From positions 1-64,000 of the forward strand of contig JAJDNO010000023.1 in NCBI GenBank assembly GCA_022340615.1: a stretch of DNA of 64,000 bases. Reading direction: 5' to 3'. Within the stretch, counting starts at the first letter, position 1; each line of letters begins with the position of its first letter. Below the pieces are notes generated by a model. The model did not search any database, had not been told where the DNA came from, and saw only the letters and a program-made list of their open reading frames with translations. The DNA comes from Gallionella sp. Lineage in GTDB: Bacteria > Pseudomonadota > Gammaproteobacteria > Burkholderiales > Gallionellaceae. This document shows, one piece after another, positions 21,683 to 35,413 of the stretch. Position numbers and translations under genes: made by a program.

Positions 21683-23389
21683 TTATTCCGCTCCCTTGCT
21701 GACCTTGAATGCCGGCGCAGCATAGCCCTTCGCATTCAATACGCTGGGCACAGCCGACGCGTTACCATCGCGCAGCGCATAGTAATGCGGCGACATGATC
21801 TCGACGCCCGCCGCATCGAATTTATCCAGGATGTTCTTGTGCAGTTCCGAGTAGGTGAACGCCATGTACTTGGGCTCCTTGGTATAGGCATTTAGCTCGT
21901 AGCTGACGTAGAAGTCACCCAGTGCAGTTTGCAGCACGAAAGGTTCGGGCTTGTCCAGTATGTTCTTGGTATCCTTTGCTGCCTCGACCAGCAGATCCCT
22001 CACCTGTTTCCATGGCACGTCATAACCGATCGTGACCGAGGTATGCAGAATCACGCCATCCCCTTCATCTGCAGAGGTGCTGAAGTTGATGATCTGCGCA
22101 CTCATCACCAGCGAATTGGGTATGGTCACGATCTCGCTTTTGATGGTCTCGAGCCGGGTGACCAGCAGTGTCTTGTCGACCACATCCCCGGTGGTCTCGC
22201 CGACCTTGATCCGGTCGCCCAGCCTGAACGCACGAGTATAGGTCAGGATGATACCCGCCACGATGTTCGAAATCGCCGATGATGAAGCAAATGAAATGAT
22301 CGCGCCCAGCACCAGGCCGACGCCCTGGAAGGCCTGCGAACTGGAACCGGGAATATAGGGATAGGCACTGATCACCGCCATCACGATGATCAGGAAACGA
22401 ATGATCTGGTAGGTGGGTCGTGCCCAGTCCTGATAGAACCATTCAAATTTCAACTCGCCCCGTTCGATGAGTTTGAACACATAGGAAATCGCCTTCAATA
22501 CATAGCGTGCTATGACGGTGATCACGAAGATGTAGAAAAAATTCGGAACGTATTTGATGATGGTGTGGAAGAACGTAACGAACGGCGAGATCAGGTAATC
22601 GAGCAGCCTGGATCCCAGTTCACGCGTCTCGGGAAAGAAACTGAGAATAAGCGGCAGGAAGAAATACAGGAACAGCAGGATCACGAATATGCGCAGAGAT
22701 TTGAGCACCGTCAGCACGATGCGCTCGATCCGGAACGCGGAAAGCAGTTCGATACCCTTCAGGTGTATTCCGCCCTTCCAGTTATCGTGGAGGGTCGATA
22801 CCTTTTTGACCAGCCACCTGAATGCCCAGTTGTTCAGGCGAAGGGCAAGCCACAGCACGACGATCGCGAGGATCGAATAGGCCGCCTCCAGACTGTAGGT
22901 TTTCCAGTCATGCCGGGTGCGATAGGTGATCAGCTCGGTCTTCAGCGCGTCCAGTATCTGCCCGGCAAGATCGGCGGGAGACTTGCTGTACGGTTCCGCA
23001 TCCAGTTTGGTAATGACCATCAGTATGCTGTCGTCAGTCCCTATTCCGTAGCCCTCCGGCAGCTTGATCACCTTGAGCCCGGTTGCATCGGCCTTGCTGT
23101 CAGCGAACGCCTGGATATTCTGCTGGATCAGCCTGGCACGCTGCTCGGGGGTCAGCTCTCCGGTCAGGCTTGACGTGATATTCAGCAACCGGGTGCCGTC
23201 GAATGATACCGGGTATCCGGTTTGTGCCTTCAGGGCCTGCGGTGCGGATTGCGCGGACGACACCTCCGACGCGGCAATTATTTCAGCCGGATGCGACTTG
23301 ACGGCCTGATGTGCCTTCGCCGCAAACGCCGCGCATGGCGCGAGCAGCCACAGAACCAGACACAAACCCGCACCGAGTCGTTTCAGCAT
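21683..23389 (-). CDS. MscS-family mechanosensitive ion channel
   Basis: Exported N-terminus, several TM helices, MscS domain 'GLVLGAIISFASSSAISNIVAGIILTYTRAFRLGDRIKVGETTGDV'. Confidence 0.88.
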   Translation of the reverse strand: MLKRLGAGLCLVLWLLAPCAAFAAKAHQAVKSHPAEIIAASEVSSAQSAPQALKAQTGYPVSFDGTRLLNITSSLTGELTPEQRARLIQQNIQAFADSKADATGLKVIKLPEGYGIGTDDSILMVITKLDAEPYSKSPADLAGQILDALKTELITYRTRHDWKTYSLEAAYSILAIVVLWLALRLNNWAFRWLVKKVSTLHDNWKGGIHLKGIELLSAFRIERIVLTVLKSLRIFVILLFLYFFLPLILSFFPETRELGSRLLDYLISPFVTFFHTIIKYVPNFFYIFVITVIARYVLKAISYVFKLIERGELKFEWFYQDWARPTYQIIRFLIIVMAVISAYPYIPGSSSQAFQGVGLVLGAIISFASSSAISNIVAGIILTYTRAFRLGDRIKVGETTGDVVDKTLLVTRLETIKSEIVTIPNSLVMSAQIINFSTSADEGDGVILHTSVTIGYDVPWKQVRDLLVEAAKDTKNILDKPEPFVLQTALGDFYVSYELNAYTKEPKYMAFTYSELHKNILDKFDAAGVEIMSPHYYALRDGNASAVPSVLNAKGYAAPAFKVSKGAE

Positions 23390-23393
23390 GTTG

Positions 23394-24245
23394 TCATTCT
23401 CCTGATTTCTGTTGATCGTGCGTCAACAACGGCTCACCGCAACGGCGGCAGTATCTTGCATCCTGTGCATGGCCTTCCAGCATGCAGCGCGGGCAGGCGA
23501 TGACAATATTTTGTTTCGCATGGCTGCGTGCCAGTTCAACCGTCACGATACCGGTCGGGACCGCGATGATCGCGTATCCCAGTATCATGACGAGAGACGC
23601 GATCGCCTGGCCGATCGGCGTTTTCGGCGCAATGTCACCATATCCGACGGTGGTCAGCGTGACAATCGCCCAGTAAACCGATTCAGGTATGCTGGTGTAG
23701 CCGTTTTCCGGCCCCTCGACAGCGAACATCAGCGTGCCGAGTATCATCACCAGCAGCAGGATCGCCAGCAGGAACACCAGCAATTTTCGCCGGCTTGCCG
23801 CCAGAGCCTGCGCCAGGATGGCGCTTTCCTCAAGGTAATTGGCGAGTTTGAGCACCCGAAAAATACGCAACAGGCGCAGCAGGCGCAACGCCAGCGCATA
23901 ACTTGCGCCGCCAATAAACAAACCGATATAGCTGGGCAGTGTCGAGAGCAGATCGACCATGCCCATGAAGCTGAAAATGTATCCGCTGGGTTTGCTCACC
24001 GAAACCAGCCGGGCGAAGTATTCCAGGGTGAAGATGATGGTGAAAAACCATTCTGCATAGAACAGAGCGCCGCTCCAATGTGCGTGGATGGATGCAACGC
24101 TGTCCAGCATCACGGCCAGCACGCTGAGCACGATGGACACGACCAGCAAGATGTCGAACATCTTGCCGGCCGGCGTGTCAGCCTCGAAGATAATCCGGTA
24201 AAGCGTGTTGCGCCATTTGGCCCGGCTGGATGTGGAATCAGGCAT
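23394..24245 (-). CDS. Voltage-gated-type ion transporter (potassium channel)
   Basis: Selectivity filter 'VYWAIVTLTTVGYGDIAPKT', S4-like 'LALRLLRLLRIFRVLKLANY', C-terminal Cys-rich 'CPRCMLEGHAQDARYCRRCGEPL'. Confidence 0.9.
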   Translation of the reverse strand: MPDSTSSRAKWRNTLYRIIFEADTPAGKMFDILLVVSIVLSVLAVMLDSVASIHAHWSGALFYAEWFFTIIFTLEYFARLVSVSKPSGYIFSFMGMVDLLSTLPSYIGLFIGGASYALALRLLRLLRIFRVLKLANYLEESAILAQALAASRRKLLVFLLAILLLVMILGTLMFAVEGPENGYTSIPESVYWAIVTLTTVGYGDIAPKTPIGQAIASLVMILGYAIIAVPTGIVTVELARSHAKQNIVIACPRCMLEGHAQDARYCRRCGEPLLTHDQQKSGE

Positions 24246-24294
24246 TCAGTTCATCCCTTCCGGAATGAAACGGACTGGATTTGCGGAAAATATT

Positions 24295-25674
24295 TCACCT
24301 TTCTTCCCTTTTTTCCGTAAGGAAGCGTTCCCTGTTGCTGCCAATGATGATCAGCAGCGCACCCGAATAAGTGAAAGTGGAAAGCACCACGACCCCGACC
24401 ACCACCGCCTTGAACATCTCGAGATACGGGAATGAGGCGGGGATCATGGTCAGCATCACGATCGACAGCCCGCCCTTGATGCCGGCAAAGGTCAGCACTC
24501 CCCACCAGCGGAAACTGACATCGGCCATCTTGTCGGTCCTGTTGGTCAGCCACGCGAACAGCCCCATCATTGCGCCGCGAATCACTGTGGTGGCCAGGAA
24601 CATCACCAGAATTTCGACCCGGAATTTCCAGAGCAGACCCATATCTATCATTTCCGCCATGGCAACGAACAGAATGGTATTGGCTACCATCGCAAGCAAC
24701 TGGACATCTTCCTGGCTGCGCAAGTGACGATTGTGTTCATCAATTGTGGCATTGACCCGTTGCAGCACATTACCGATTACACCTGCCGAGGTGTATCGCT
24801 TGCGGGCTGCATGATGAAGTTTGGCTTCATCGCTGACAATCTGGATATTCTCTTCGGCACTGGCGCGCGTCATCACGTGATTGACCGTGATTGTGGCAAA
24901 GATACAGGACAGGATCCCGGACAAGTGCAGGTGCGACTGTTCCCCCACCATGTTCAGCAACACAAAGAAATGCTCGGACAACCAGAAGGATCCGTATCCG
25001 GTGATGATCAGCACCATCATTTCGGCAATGCGGTTTTCCGTGGTCTTCATCACGTACAGTCCGATATAGCCTGTCACGATTCCGACGGCCACCGAGCCGA
25101 ACACCACTTCGGCGCTGATCTCGGCCACATAGCCCGCGGTCAGCTCGCTTCCGCCCAGCGCATACAGCCCGATGAACACAAATACGATCAGTGCAGTCGC
25201 ATCGTTGAACAGGCTTTCGCCTTCGGCCAGTATTTTCAGGCGATGCGGCAAGTCGAATCTGGAAAAAATGCTGACCACGGACACCGGGTCGGTCGCAAGC
25301 ACCATCGTGAACAGCACGATGACCGCCGCTTTTGACAGGGTAATGTCGGCAAATAGCCAACTGGAAACGAGCAATGCCATCAGCACCGACAGGATCACCG
25401 CCACTACCGCCAGGTAAAGCAGGCTCAGGCCATGCTCTTTAAGGTCGGCGACTTTCAATTCCAGCGAATCCGATATGAGCAGGATCGGCAACAGAAAAAC
25501 CACCAGGGTAGCAAAGTGTTCCGCGTCTCCGGTCAGCACCGGCACTTTCTGAAACACATAATGGGCTGCAAACGAAAGCGCGATCAACCCGAGCGGCGAT
25601 GGGACCCCGAGTTTGTCTTCGAGTTGCAGTGCCAGGAACAGAATCCCGGCAATCATCAGCAGAGTCAGAATCAT
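24295..25674 (-). CDS. CPA1-family cation:proton antiporter
   Basis: 'FTMVLATDPVSVVSIFSRFDLPHRLKILAEGESLFNDATALIVF'. Confidence 0.9.
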   Translation of the reverse strand: MILTLLMIAGILFLALQLEDKLGVPSPLGLIALSFAAHYVFQKVPVLTGDAEHFATLVVFLLPILLISDSLELKVADLKEHGLSLLYLAVVAVILSVLMALLVSSWLFADITLSKAAVIVLFTMVLATDPVSVVSIFSRFDLPHRLKILAEGESLFNDATALIVFVFIGLYALGGSELTAGYVAEISAEVVFGSVAVGIVTGYIGLYVMKTTENRIAEMMVLIITGYGSFWLSEHFFVLLNMVGEQSHLHLSGILSCIFATITVNHVMTRASAEENIQIVSDEAKLHHAARKRYTSAGVIGNVLQRVNATIDEHNRHLRSQEDVQLLAMVANTILFVAMAEMIDMGLLWKFRVEILVMFLATTVIRGAMMGLFAWLTNRTDKMADVSFRWWGVLTFAGIKGGLSIVMLTMIPASFPYLEMFKAVVVGVVVLSTFTYSGALLIIIGSNRERFLTEKREER

Positions 25675-25898
25675 TGCATGTTTCTTCCGGGTGTTTCAGT
25701 TATGTGGGCCATTATCGCAGTTTCGGCGCTCGGATAAGCCTTACCCTGATACATTCGCATGCCGGCCGAGTCCTGCCTAATTGTCAATTGTGCTTCCGTG
25801 CTGGCAGCCCTGCGAACTGAAATTGACGTTCAGGCCTGCCCCCGAATTTACAACTGCGGGCCGGACATAGCGCGGCCGCGCTTCTCTCCGCTGGGCGG

Positions 25899-26432
25899 TT
25901 ACTCGTCCAGCATCTCCCGGCCGGGAAACAGCTCCTGGTTGTAGCCGAATTTCGTAAAGTCCCTGATGCGCATCGGATACAGTATGCCATCGAGATGGTC
26001 GCATTCATGCTGTACCACGCGCGCATGAAACCCGCTGACGGTGCGGTCGATCAATGCGCCGTATTCGTCCCTCCCCTGGTAGCGAATCTGCGCATGGCGA
26101 GGCACCATGCCGCGCAGACCCGGCACGCTCAAACAGCCTTCCCAGCCTTCCTCCATCGAGTTTCCCAGCGGATTGATCAGCGGATTGATCAGCACCGTGT
26201 CCGGCACCCCTTCCGCATCGGGATAACGTTCGTTGCGTTGCACGCCGAAGATCACCACGCGCAGGCCTACGCCGATCTGCGGCGCGGCCAGCCCTGCCCC
26301 GTTCAGCGCATGCATCGTGTCGCGCATGTCGGCAAGCAGCTGGTGCAGCTCAGGGGTATCGAAGCGGCCAACCGGTTCGGAGCGCTGCCACAGCCGTGCA
26401 TCGCCCATGCGCAATACTGTTTTAATCGCCAT
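25899..26432 (-). CDS. def: Peptide deformylase
   Basis: Motifs '[11 protein letters not shown]', 'EGCLSVPG', '[12 protein letters not shown]'. Confidence 0.96.
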   Translation of the reverse strand: MAIKTVLRMGDARLWQRSEPVGRFDTPELHQLLADMRDTMHALNGAGLAAPQIGVGLRVVIFGVQRNERYPDAEGVPDTVLINPLINPLGNSMEEGWEGCLSVPGLRGMVPRHAQIRYQGRDEYGALIDRTVSGFHARVVQHECDHLDGILYPMRIRDFTKFGYNQELFPGREMLDE

Positions 26433-27165
26433 TGTTTACCACGCATTCAAGAATGCCGCGCACCCGCACCATCGCCGCATTGGCGGTCGCATTCACAGTT
26501 TCGATGTTGATGCCGGTCATGCTGTCGCCGCGGCCCGCCGCATAATTGGCGACTACCGCGATGGTCGCATAGTCGAGTTCCAGCTCCCTGGCCAGCGCGG
26601 TTTCCGGCATGCCGGTCATACCCACCATGTCGGCACCGTCGCGTTCGTAGCGGTTGATTTCGGCGATGCTGTCAAGGCGCGGACCCTGAGTTGCCGCATA
26701 AACGCCGCCGTCCATGCACGGCTGCTGTGCGACTTTTGCGCTGCGCAGGATGTGGCTGCGCAACCGGGCGCTGTATGGCAGGGTAAAGTCGGTATTGATA
26801 AACGGCTTGTCGCGCGCCTCGAAAAAAGTCGAGTCGCGGCCGTGGGTGTAATCCATGATCTGGTCCGGCACGACGATCACGCCGGGTTTGAGATCGGCGC
26901 GAATACCGCCCACGGTCGCGACCGAAATGATTTTGCTGGCCCCGTGTTCGCGCAGCGACCAGAGATTGGCGCGGTAGTTGACCAGATGCGGCGGGATGGT
27001 GTGGCCAAATCCGTGGCGTGCCAGAAAGATCACTTCGTGCTGGTTCAGCGTCCCGAACAGGAATGCACCGGACGGCTCGCCGTAGGGGGTGCGCATCACC
27101 TGCTGGTGTGTGATCTCCAGGTTCGCCAACTGGGCCAGGCCGCGCCCGCCTATGATTGCCAGCAT
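26422..27165 (-). CDS. S-methyl-5'-thioinosine/5'-thioadenosine phosphorylase family protein
   Basis: '[10 protein letters not shown]...[26 protein letters not shown]', '[30 protein letters not shown]'. ATG at 27165 preferred over the longer ORF. Confidence 0.87.
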   Translation of the reverse strand: MLAIIGGRGLAQLANLEITHQQVMRTPYGEPSGAFLFGTLNQHEVIFLARHGFGHTIPPHLVNYRANLWSLREHGASKIISVATVGGIRADLKPGVIVVPDQIMDYTHGRDSTFFEARDKPFINTDFTLPYSARLRSHILRSAKVAQQPCMDGGVYAATQGPRLDSIAEINRYERDGADMVGMTGMPETALARELELDYATIAVVANYAAGRGDSMTGINIETVNATANAAMVRVRGILECVVNNGD

Positions 27166-27170
27166 ACTCG

Positions 27171-27719
27171 TCACTCCTTCACTGCGTATATGGCGGGCAG
27201 GTTGCGCCACGCACCCTGGATATCCATACCGTAGCCGAACACGAAGCGGTTCGGCACTTCCATCGCGACAAAATCGGCGCGGATCGGTTTGTCGCACCCG
27301 TTCTGCTTGTCGGCGAAAACCGCGCTGTAGCACTTCTCTGCTCCCAGCGCGAGCACCCGCTCGTGCAAAGCCGACAGCGTGTGCCCTTCATCCAGGATAT
27401 CGTCGAGCAGCAACACCACCCGGCCGCGCACGTTCTCGCGCGGCTCGACCTTCCAGTGCATTTCTCCGCCCTGCCGCGCATCGCGATAGCGTGTCACGTG
27501 CACGTAATCGAAATCCAGCGGAAAATCGAGCAGCGGCAACAGCTGCCCGCTGAATACCACCGCGCCGCCCATCACCGACAAAACCAGCGGATGCGCATCC
27601 GCGAGTTCCTCATTGATCTGCCGGGAAACCCGGTGCAGCGCAGACTGGACCTGCTCGGCGGAATGCAGCAATTCGGCCTGTTGCAGAATCCTGCGCGCTT
27701 GCAGTATGGAAATACTCAT
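27171..27719 (-). CDS. Hypoxanthine-guanine phosphoribosyltransferase
   Basis: PRPP motif 'VVLLLDDILDEGHTLSAL', 'FVFGYGMDIQGAWRNLPAIYAV'. Confidence 0.9.
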   Translation of the reverse strand: MSISILQARRILQQAELLHSAEQVQSALHRVSRQINEELADAHPLVLSVMGGAVVFSGQLLPLLDFPLDFDYVHVTRYRDARQGGEMHWKVEPRENVRGRVVLLLDDILDEGHTLSALHERVLALGAEKCYSAVFADKQNGCDKPIRADFVAMEVPNRFVFGYGMDIQGAWRNLPAIYAVKE

Positions 27720-27764
27720 GAATTATCCCGGCCTTCCGTTCACTCCTGACAACCTGTTCTTTTC

Positions 27765-28631
27765 TTACTTCATGCTTTTCAGATATTCAGCGAACTTCTC
27801 GCCGACATCTGGATGCTTCAGCCCGAGCGCGACGATCGCCTTCAGGTAGCCAAGCTTGTCGCCGCAATCGTAACGTATGCCCTTGAACCGGTAAGCCAGC
27901 AATTGTTCCTCGGTCATCAGGCTGGCAATGCCGTCGGTCAGCTGGATTTCCCCGCCCGCTCCGGGCTGGACCTGCTCGAGGTGATGGAATATGCGCGGCG
28001 TCAGAATATACCGCCCGACCACGGCCAGCGTGGAAGGTGCATCTTCCGGCCTGGGTTTCTCGACGATGCCGGTGACCTTTTCCACGTCGGGCTCGAGGTT
28101 GGTGCTGCTGACAATGCCGTATTGACGCGTCTGTTCGCGCGGCACATCCATCACACCGAGCACCGAGCACTGGTATTTGTCGAACACGTCCACCATCTGC
28201 TTGACGATGCCGGGCTGCCCATCCACCAGGTCATCAGCCAGGATCACCGCAAACGGTTCGTCCTGAACCACCGGTTTCGCACACAGCACTGCATGCCCCA
28301 GTCCCAGCGCCATCGACTGGCGTATATAGATGCAGTTGATATTCTTCGGAATGACCTCCTGGACGATGCGCAGCAATTCGGTCTTGCCGCGCATCTCGAG
28401 CTCGGCTTCCAGTTCGTATGCCTTGTCGAAATGATCGGGAATGGAACGCTTATTGCGCCCGGTCACGAATACCATATCAGTGATGCCCGCCTCAGCCGCT
28501 TCTTCCACTGCGTACTGGATCAGCGGCTTGTCCACGACAGGCATCATCTCCTTCGGGCTGGCCTTGGTTGCAGGCAGGAACCGGCTGCCCATGCCGGCAA
28601 CAGGAAAAACAGCTTTCGTTATCTTTTTCAC
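27765..28631 (-). CDS. galU: UTP-glucose-1-phosphate uridylyltransferase
   Basis: '[40 protein letters not shown]'. Confidence 0.96.
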   Translation of the reverse strand: MKKITKAVFPVAGMGSRFLPATKASPKEMMPVVDKPLIQYAVEEAAEAGITDMVFVTGRNKRSIPDHFDKAYELEAELEMRGKTELLRIVQEVIPKNINCIYIRQSMALGLGHAVLCAKPVVQDEPFAVILADDLVDGQPGIVKQMVDVFDKYQCSVLGVMDVPREQTRQYGIVSSTNLEPDVEKVTGIVEKPRPEDAPSTLAVVGRYILTPRIFHHLEQVQPGAGGEIQLTDGIASLMTEEQLLAYRFKGIRYDCGDKLGYLKAIVALGLKHPDVGEKFAEYLKSMK

Positions 28632-28724
28632 AACATATCTCCTTAATACGAATTATCGAAAGCTGTTTTCGGCACAGGCAAACCTGCAAAGCAGGTTAAA
28701 CCCGACAGGGCGGCTTTGGATATT

Positions 28725-31903
<3,179 letters not shown>

Positions 31904-31989
31904 AGGGGAACCATAACGATTGTTCGGAACATGGCGCGGATTATCTCACGCCCAGCGGACAGACATAATACTCGCCGACACGGTACCGG

Positions 31990-33039
31990 TCAGGCAAGCG
32001 GCAATTCCGGGTTGCTCATGCCGATCACCGCAACTTCATCCAGTGCCTTCAGGTACTGATGCTGCTCATGCAGCCGGACCAGCGAATCGGGATGCGGCCT
32101 GCCGCGCATCTGCGCGAGCCGGGCGCGGCTTGCGGCGGGCATTTCCCAGTTCAGTCCGCGCAGCATTTCGTCCGCCGATTCCGGCTTGTTGCAAACCAGC
32201 ACCATGTCGCAGCCTGCATTCAGCGCAGCCTCCGCACGCTGTACGATGCCGCCGGCGACGGTTGCGCCTTCCATGCTCAGGTCGTCGCTGAACACGCAAC
32301 CCTCGAAACCCAGCTGTCCGCGCAGGATATTTTTCAGCCAGACCGGCGAGAAGCCGGCCGGCCGGCTGTCCACCTTCGGATAGATCACATGGGCCGGCAT
32401 CACCGCGGCCAGGCCGCAATCCACCATGCGACGAAATGGAATCAGGTCGCACATCTCTATATCGACAAACTCGCGCTCGTCCAACGGGATATCCAGGTGC
32501 GAATCGGCCTGCACATAGCCGTGGCCGGGAAAATGCTTGCCGACCGAGTGCATCCCGCCCTGTTTCAATCCCAGCAACAGGCTGTGCGCGAGTTCGGCGA
32601 TCGCCTGCGGATCGCTGTGGAACGCACGGTCGCCGATCACGCTGCTCTGCCCGTAATCCACGTCCAGCACCGGCGTGAAACTGAAGTCCACACCGCAGGC
32701 GCGCAGCTCGGCCGCCAGCACATAGCCGGCCTGCTGCGCCAGATGGCGCGCGCGTTGCGGATGCGCATCCCAGATTTTGCCGAGCTCGCGCATAGCCGGA
32801 ATTTTCGTGAATCCCTCGCGAAAGCGCTGCACCCGCCCGCCCTCATGGTCTACTGCGATCAGCAGCGGCGGCGTGCGCAGCGCGTGAATCGCGACAGTGA
32901 GTTCGGTCAACTGTCCCGGCGACTGATAATTGCGCGCGAACAGGATCACCCCGCCGACCATAGGATGCATCAGTCGAGCTTCGTCCTCCGCGGTCAGTTG
33001 CGTGCCCAGCACATCCAGCATCACCGGCCCCAAGCCCAT
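31990..33039 (-). CDS. nagZ: Beta-N-acetylhexosaminidase
   Basis: GH3 motifs '[25 protein letters not shown]', '[22 protein letters not shown]'. Confidence 0.95.
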   Translation of the reverse strand: MGLGPVMLDVLGTQLTAEDEARLMHPMVGGVILFARNYQSPGQLTELTVAIHALRTPPLLIAVDHEGGRVQRFREGFTKIPAMRELGKIWDAHPQRARHLAQQAGYVLAAELRACGVDFSFTPVLDVDYGQSSVIGDRAFHSDPQAIAELAHSLLLGLKQGGMHSVGKHFPGHGYVQADSHLDIPLDEREFVDIEMCDLIPFRRMVDCGLAAVMPAHVIYPKVDSRPAGFSPVWLKNILRGQLGFEGCVFSDDLSMEGATVAGGIVQRAEAALNAGCDMVLVCNKPESADEMLRGLNWEMPAASRARLAQMRGRPHPDSLVRLHEQHQYLKALDEVAVIGMSNPELPLA

Positions 33040-33299
33040 ATGTATTCCCAAATTGAATAAGCACAAAAATGAAATCTGCAGCAATCTTTTGGATTATAGG
33101 GCCTTTGCCGATAAATCGCGCCTCCATGTCTATCGGCTGACGCTTGCCGCAGAAAAAGTTATCGCGTCTAATCCGGTCAACGCAGGCTAGAAACACGGGA
33201 CTATTCCAGGCACGCCTGATCAAGCTAGCTGTGAGATATTGCAGTGGTATATTTTCCTGTAAGCTGGACGGCCGTTTGGCTCCACTTTAGAGGTTTCGT

Positions 33300-33848
33300 A
33301 TGGTTCAGGCACTGCTAATAATCGATATACAGAATGACTATTTCCCTGGCGGAGCGATGGAACTCGTCGGGAGTCCGCTGGCTGGAGTTCGGGCCGGCAA
33401 GCTGCTCCATGAATTCAGGAAAAAATCTCTGCCGATTATTCACATCCAGCACATCTCTGCACGGCAAGGTGCAACCTTCTTCTTGCCGAATACAGCGGGA
33501 GCGGAAATACACGAGTGCGTAGCGCCCAAAGCCGGCGAAACCGTGTTTCAGAAAAACTATCCCAACAGCTTTCGTGAAACGCCGCTGCTTGAGCATCTGC
33601 GCAAGCTTGAAGTCACCCGGCTGGTCATCGCGGGCATGATGACCCAGATGTGCATAGACACAACCACGCGCGCCGCCGCCGACCTTGGTTTCAAGTGCCT
33701 GCTGGCGCATGATGCGTGCGCCACAAAAGCCTTGTCATTCGGCGGCAGCACAGTCTCTGCGGAGAACGTGCAAACAGCATTCCTTGCCGCGCTCAATGGC
33801 CTGTTTGCACAAGTGCTCCCTGTGGATGAAATATGCGCCAACCTCTAA
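33300..33848 (+). CDS. Cysteine hydrolase (isochorismatase-like), cassette gene 1
   Basis: 'ALLIIDIQNDYFPGGAMEL', 'LVIAGMMTQMCIDTTTRAAADLGF'. Confidence 0.93.
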   Translation: MVQALLIIDIQNDYFPGGAMELVGSPLAGVRAGKLLHEFRKKSLPIIHIQHISARQGATFFLPNTAGAEIHECVAPKAGETVFQKNYPNSFRETPLLEHLRKLEVTRLVIAGMMTQMCIDTTTRAAADLGFKCLLAHDACATKALSFGGSTVSAENVQTAFLAALNGLFAQVLPVDEICANL

Positions 33849-33901
33849 CCCCGCTCATGTGCCACAGAAGCGCGTCGCCCGCTAGCCCCACGTTGTTAGT
33901 C
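33843..33901 (+). other. attC-like recombination site 1
   Basis: CTCTAAC (33843-33849, overlapping the gene stop) ... GTTAGTC (33895-33901), 59 bp. Confidence 0.6.
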
Positions 33902-33930
33902 ACAAATGAATTTCAACCGGAGGAGCCAAG

Positions 33931-34329
33931 ATGAAAGGGAGTTGTTTATGCGGTGCTGTCGAGTATCAGGTTGATCAGCTCGATATGCCGATTGTTCATT
34001 GCCACTGCCGTACGTGCCGCAAGGCCCATGCGGCGGTATATTCTTCAAACGCCGGCGTAAATCGCGAGCACTTCCGATGGTTGAAAGGCGAGGAAAAACT
34101 AACAGCCTTTGAATCATCGCCGGGAAAACTCCGGCATTTCTGTTCTGTCTGTGGCTCTCAGCTCGTGGCCGAGCGCCTTGCACAGCCTCACGTCATTGTG
34201 CGCGTGGCAACGCTCGATGAAGACCCCGGCAGCAAACCAACTATGCACATCTGGTGTTCACATGACGTTCAGTGGCTACAGGACGACAAGGACGTTACGT
34301 TTTACCAGGAATGGCAACCCGGCAGATAA
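33931..34329 (+). CDS. GFA (glutathione-dependent formaldehyde-activating-like) family protein, cassette gene 2
   Basis: 'GSCLCGAVEYQVDQ', 'CHCRTCRKAHAAVYSS', 'FCSVCGSQL'; RBS ggagga upstream. Confidence 0.92.
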   Translation: MKGSCLCGAVEYQVDQLDMPIVHCHCRTCRKAHAAVYSSNAGVNREHFRWLKGEEKLTAFESSPGKLRHFCSVCGSQLVAERLAQPHVIVRVATLDEDPGSKPTMHIWCSHDVQWLQDDKDVTFYQEWQPGR

Positions 34330-34338
34330 CCATGTGCC

Positions 34339-34405
34339 GCCCAACCCATCATTCCACCGGACCTGCGCGAAAAGCCCTGCAGGCCGGTGAATTCAGACGT
34401 TAGCA
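34339..34405 (+). other. attC-like recombination site 2
   Basis: R'' GCCCAAC 34339-34345 and R' GTTAGCA 34399-34405. Inner stem ACCGG(A)CCTGC/GCAGGCCGGT with one extrahelical A. Confidence 0.85.
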
Positions 34406-34458
34406 GTCTGAGACCCCACCATGAACAAAATCAAGGTCTAATCAATCGGAGGAATTTC

Positions 34459-35322
34459 ATGGCCGAACAGCAACCCTCATTCGATGCAGCGAAGTACAAG
34501 AACGCGCAGCGAGAGCAATGGAACAAGGACGGCGCAGCATGGCGATACTGGAATTCCACTCTGGATCGCTGGTATGGCGAAGCTACCCGCCAGATGCTCG
34601 ACCTGGCCCGTATTCAGCCAGGTCAGCGCATCCTTGATATCGCCGCCGGCGCAGGTGAACCGGCTGTGAGTGCCGCCGAACGGGTTGGCCCCGGTGGTTA
34701 TGTGCTGGCGACCGACATTTCGGAAGGGATCGTCGAGCTTGCGCGCCAGGTTGCTCATGAACGCGGATTCACACAGATCGAGACCCGCGCGATGGACGGT
34801 GAAAAACTGGATCTACCTGACGCTTCCTTTGATGCCGTTCTGTGCCGGCTCGGTCTGATGTATATGCCGCACCCGGTAACAGCGCTGCGCGAGTGGCGCC
34901 GTGCTCTGAAATCGGGCGGCCGGGTTGCCGTCGCTGTCTTTTCGACGCCCGATCGAAATAGTTGGGGAGCTGTGCCTGCTTCCATCATCCGCGGGCGCGC
35001 GCAACTTCCGCCCCCCGTCCCAGGGCAGCCAGGACCATTCAGCCTTGGCGCTCCCGGAGTGCTCGAAGACATTTTCAATCAGGCCGGATTCGCCAGCCCC
35101 GAGGTTCGCGCCGTGCCGGTGCCCCATCGAGCGGCCAGCGCTGCCGAGTACGTGCAAGTCGCACGAGAAGCCTTCGGTGGATTCAATGCGATGATAGCTC
35201 ACTTGCCCTCTCAAGAACGCGAGTCCGTGTGGAACGAAATAGAAGGCTCGCTGCGCAGTTTCGAATCGCCTGATGGCTTCGAAGCGCCGGGTGAGTGCCT
35301 TGTCGTTGCGGCAACGAAGTGA
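34459..35322 (+). CDS. Class I SAM-dependent methyltransferase, cassette gene 3
   Basis: 'ILDIAAGAGEPAVSAAERVGPGGYVLATDISEGIVELA'; RBS ggagga; ATG 34459. Confidence 0.92.
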   Translation: MAEQQPSFDAAKYKNAQREQWNKDGAAWRYWNSTLDRWYGEATRQMLDLARIQPGQRILDIAAGAGEPAVSAAERVGPGGYVLATDISEGIVELARQVAHERGFTQIETRAMDGEKLDLPDASFDAVLCRLGLMYMPHPVTALREWRRALKSGGRVAVAVFSTPDRNSWGAVPASIIRGRAQLPPPVPGQPGPFSLGAPGVLEDIFNQAGFASPEVRAVPVPHRAASAAEYVQVAREAFGGFNAMIAHLPSQERESVWNEIEGSLRSFESPDGFEAPGECLVVAATK

Positions 35323-35334
35323 TCGTACGCAGAC

Positions 35335-35413
35335 TGCTAACCATAAGATACAGCCGAGCCGTCCGGGCGGGGCTTCGCCCGCCTACACGGGCGACTGAAC
35401 TGAGACGTTAGGG
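35335..35413 (+). other. attC-like recombination site 3
   Basis: TGCTAAC 35335-35341, inner hairpin gcgggg-cttcg-cccgc, GTTAGGG 35407-35413. Confidence 0.75.

Noticed and set aside
33085-33299. Possible attI or integrase remnant upstream of the first cassette (e.g. GGTCAAC near 33176, GTTTGGC near 33274)
   Set aside because: No recognisable IntI motif or convincing paired core sites. The spacing is too long and the boxes too degenerate to call by eye.
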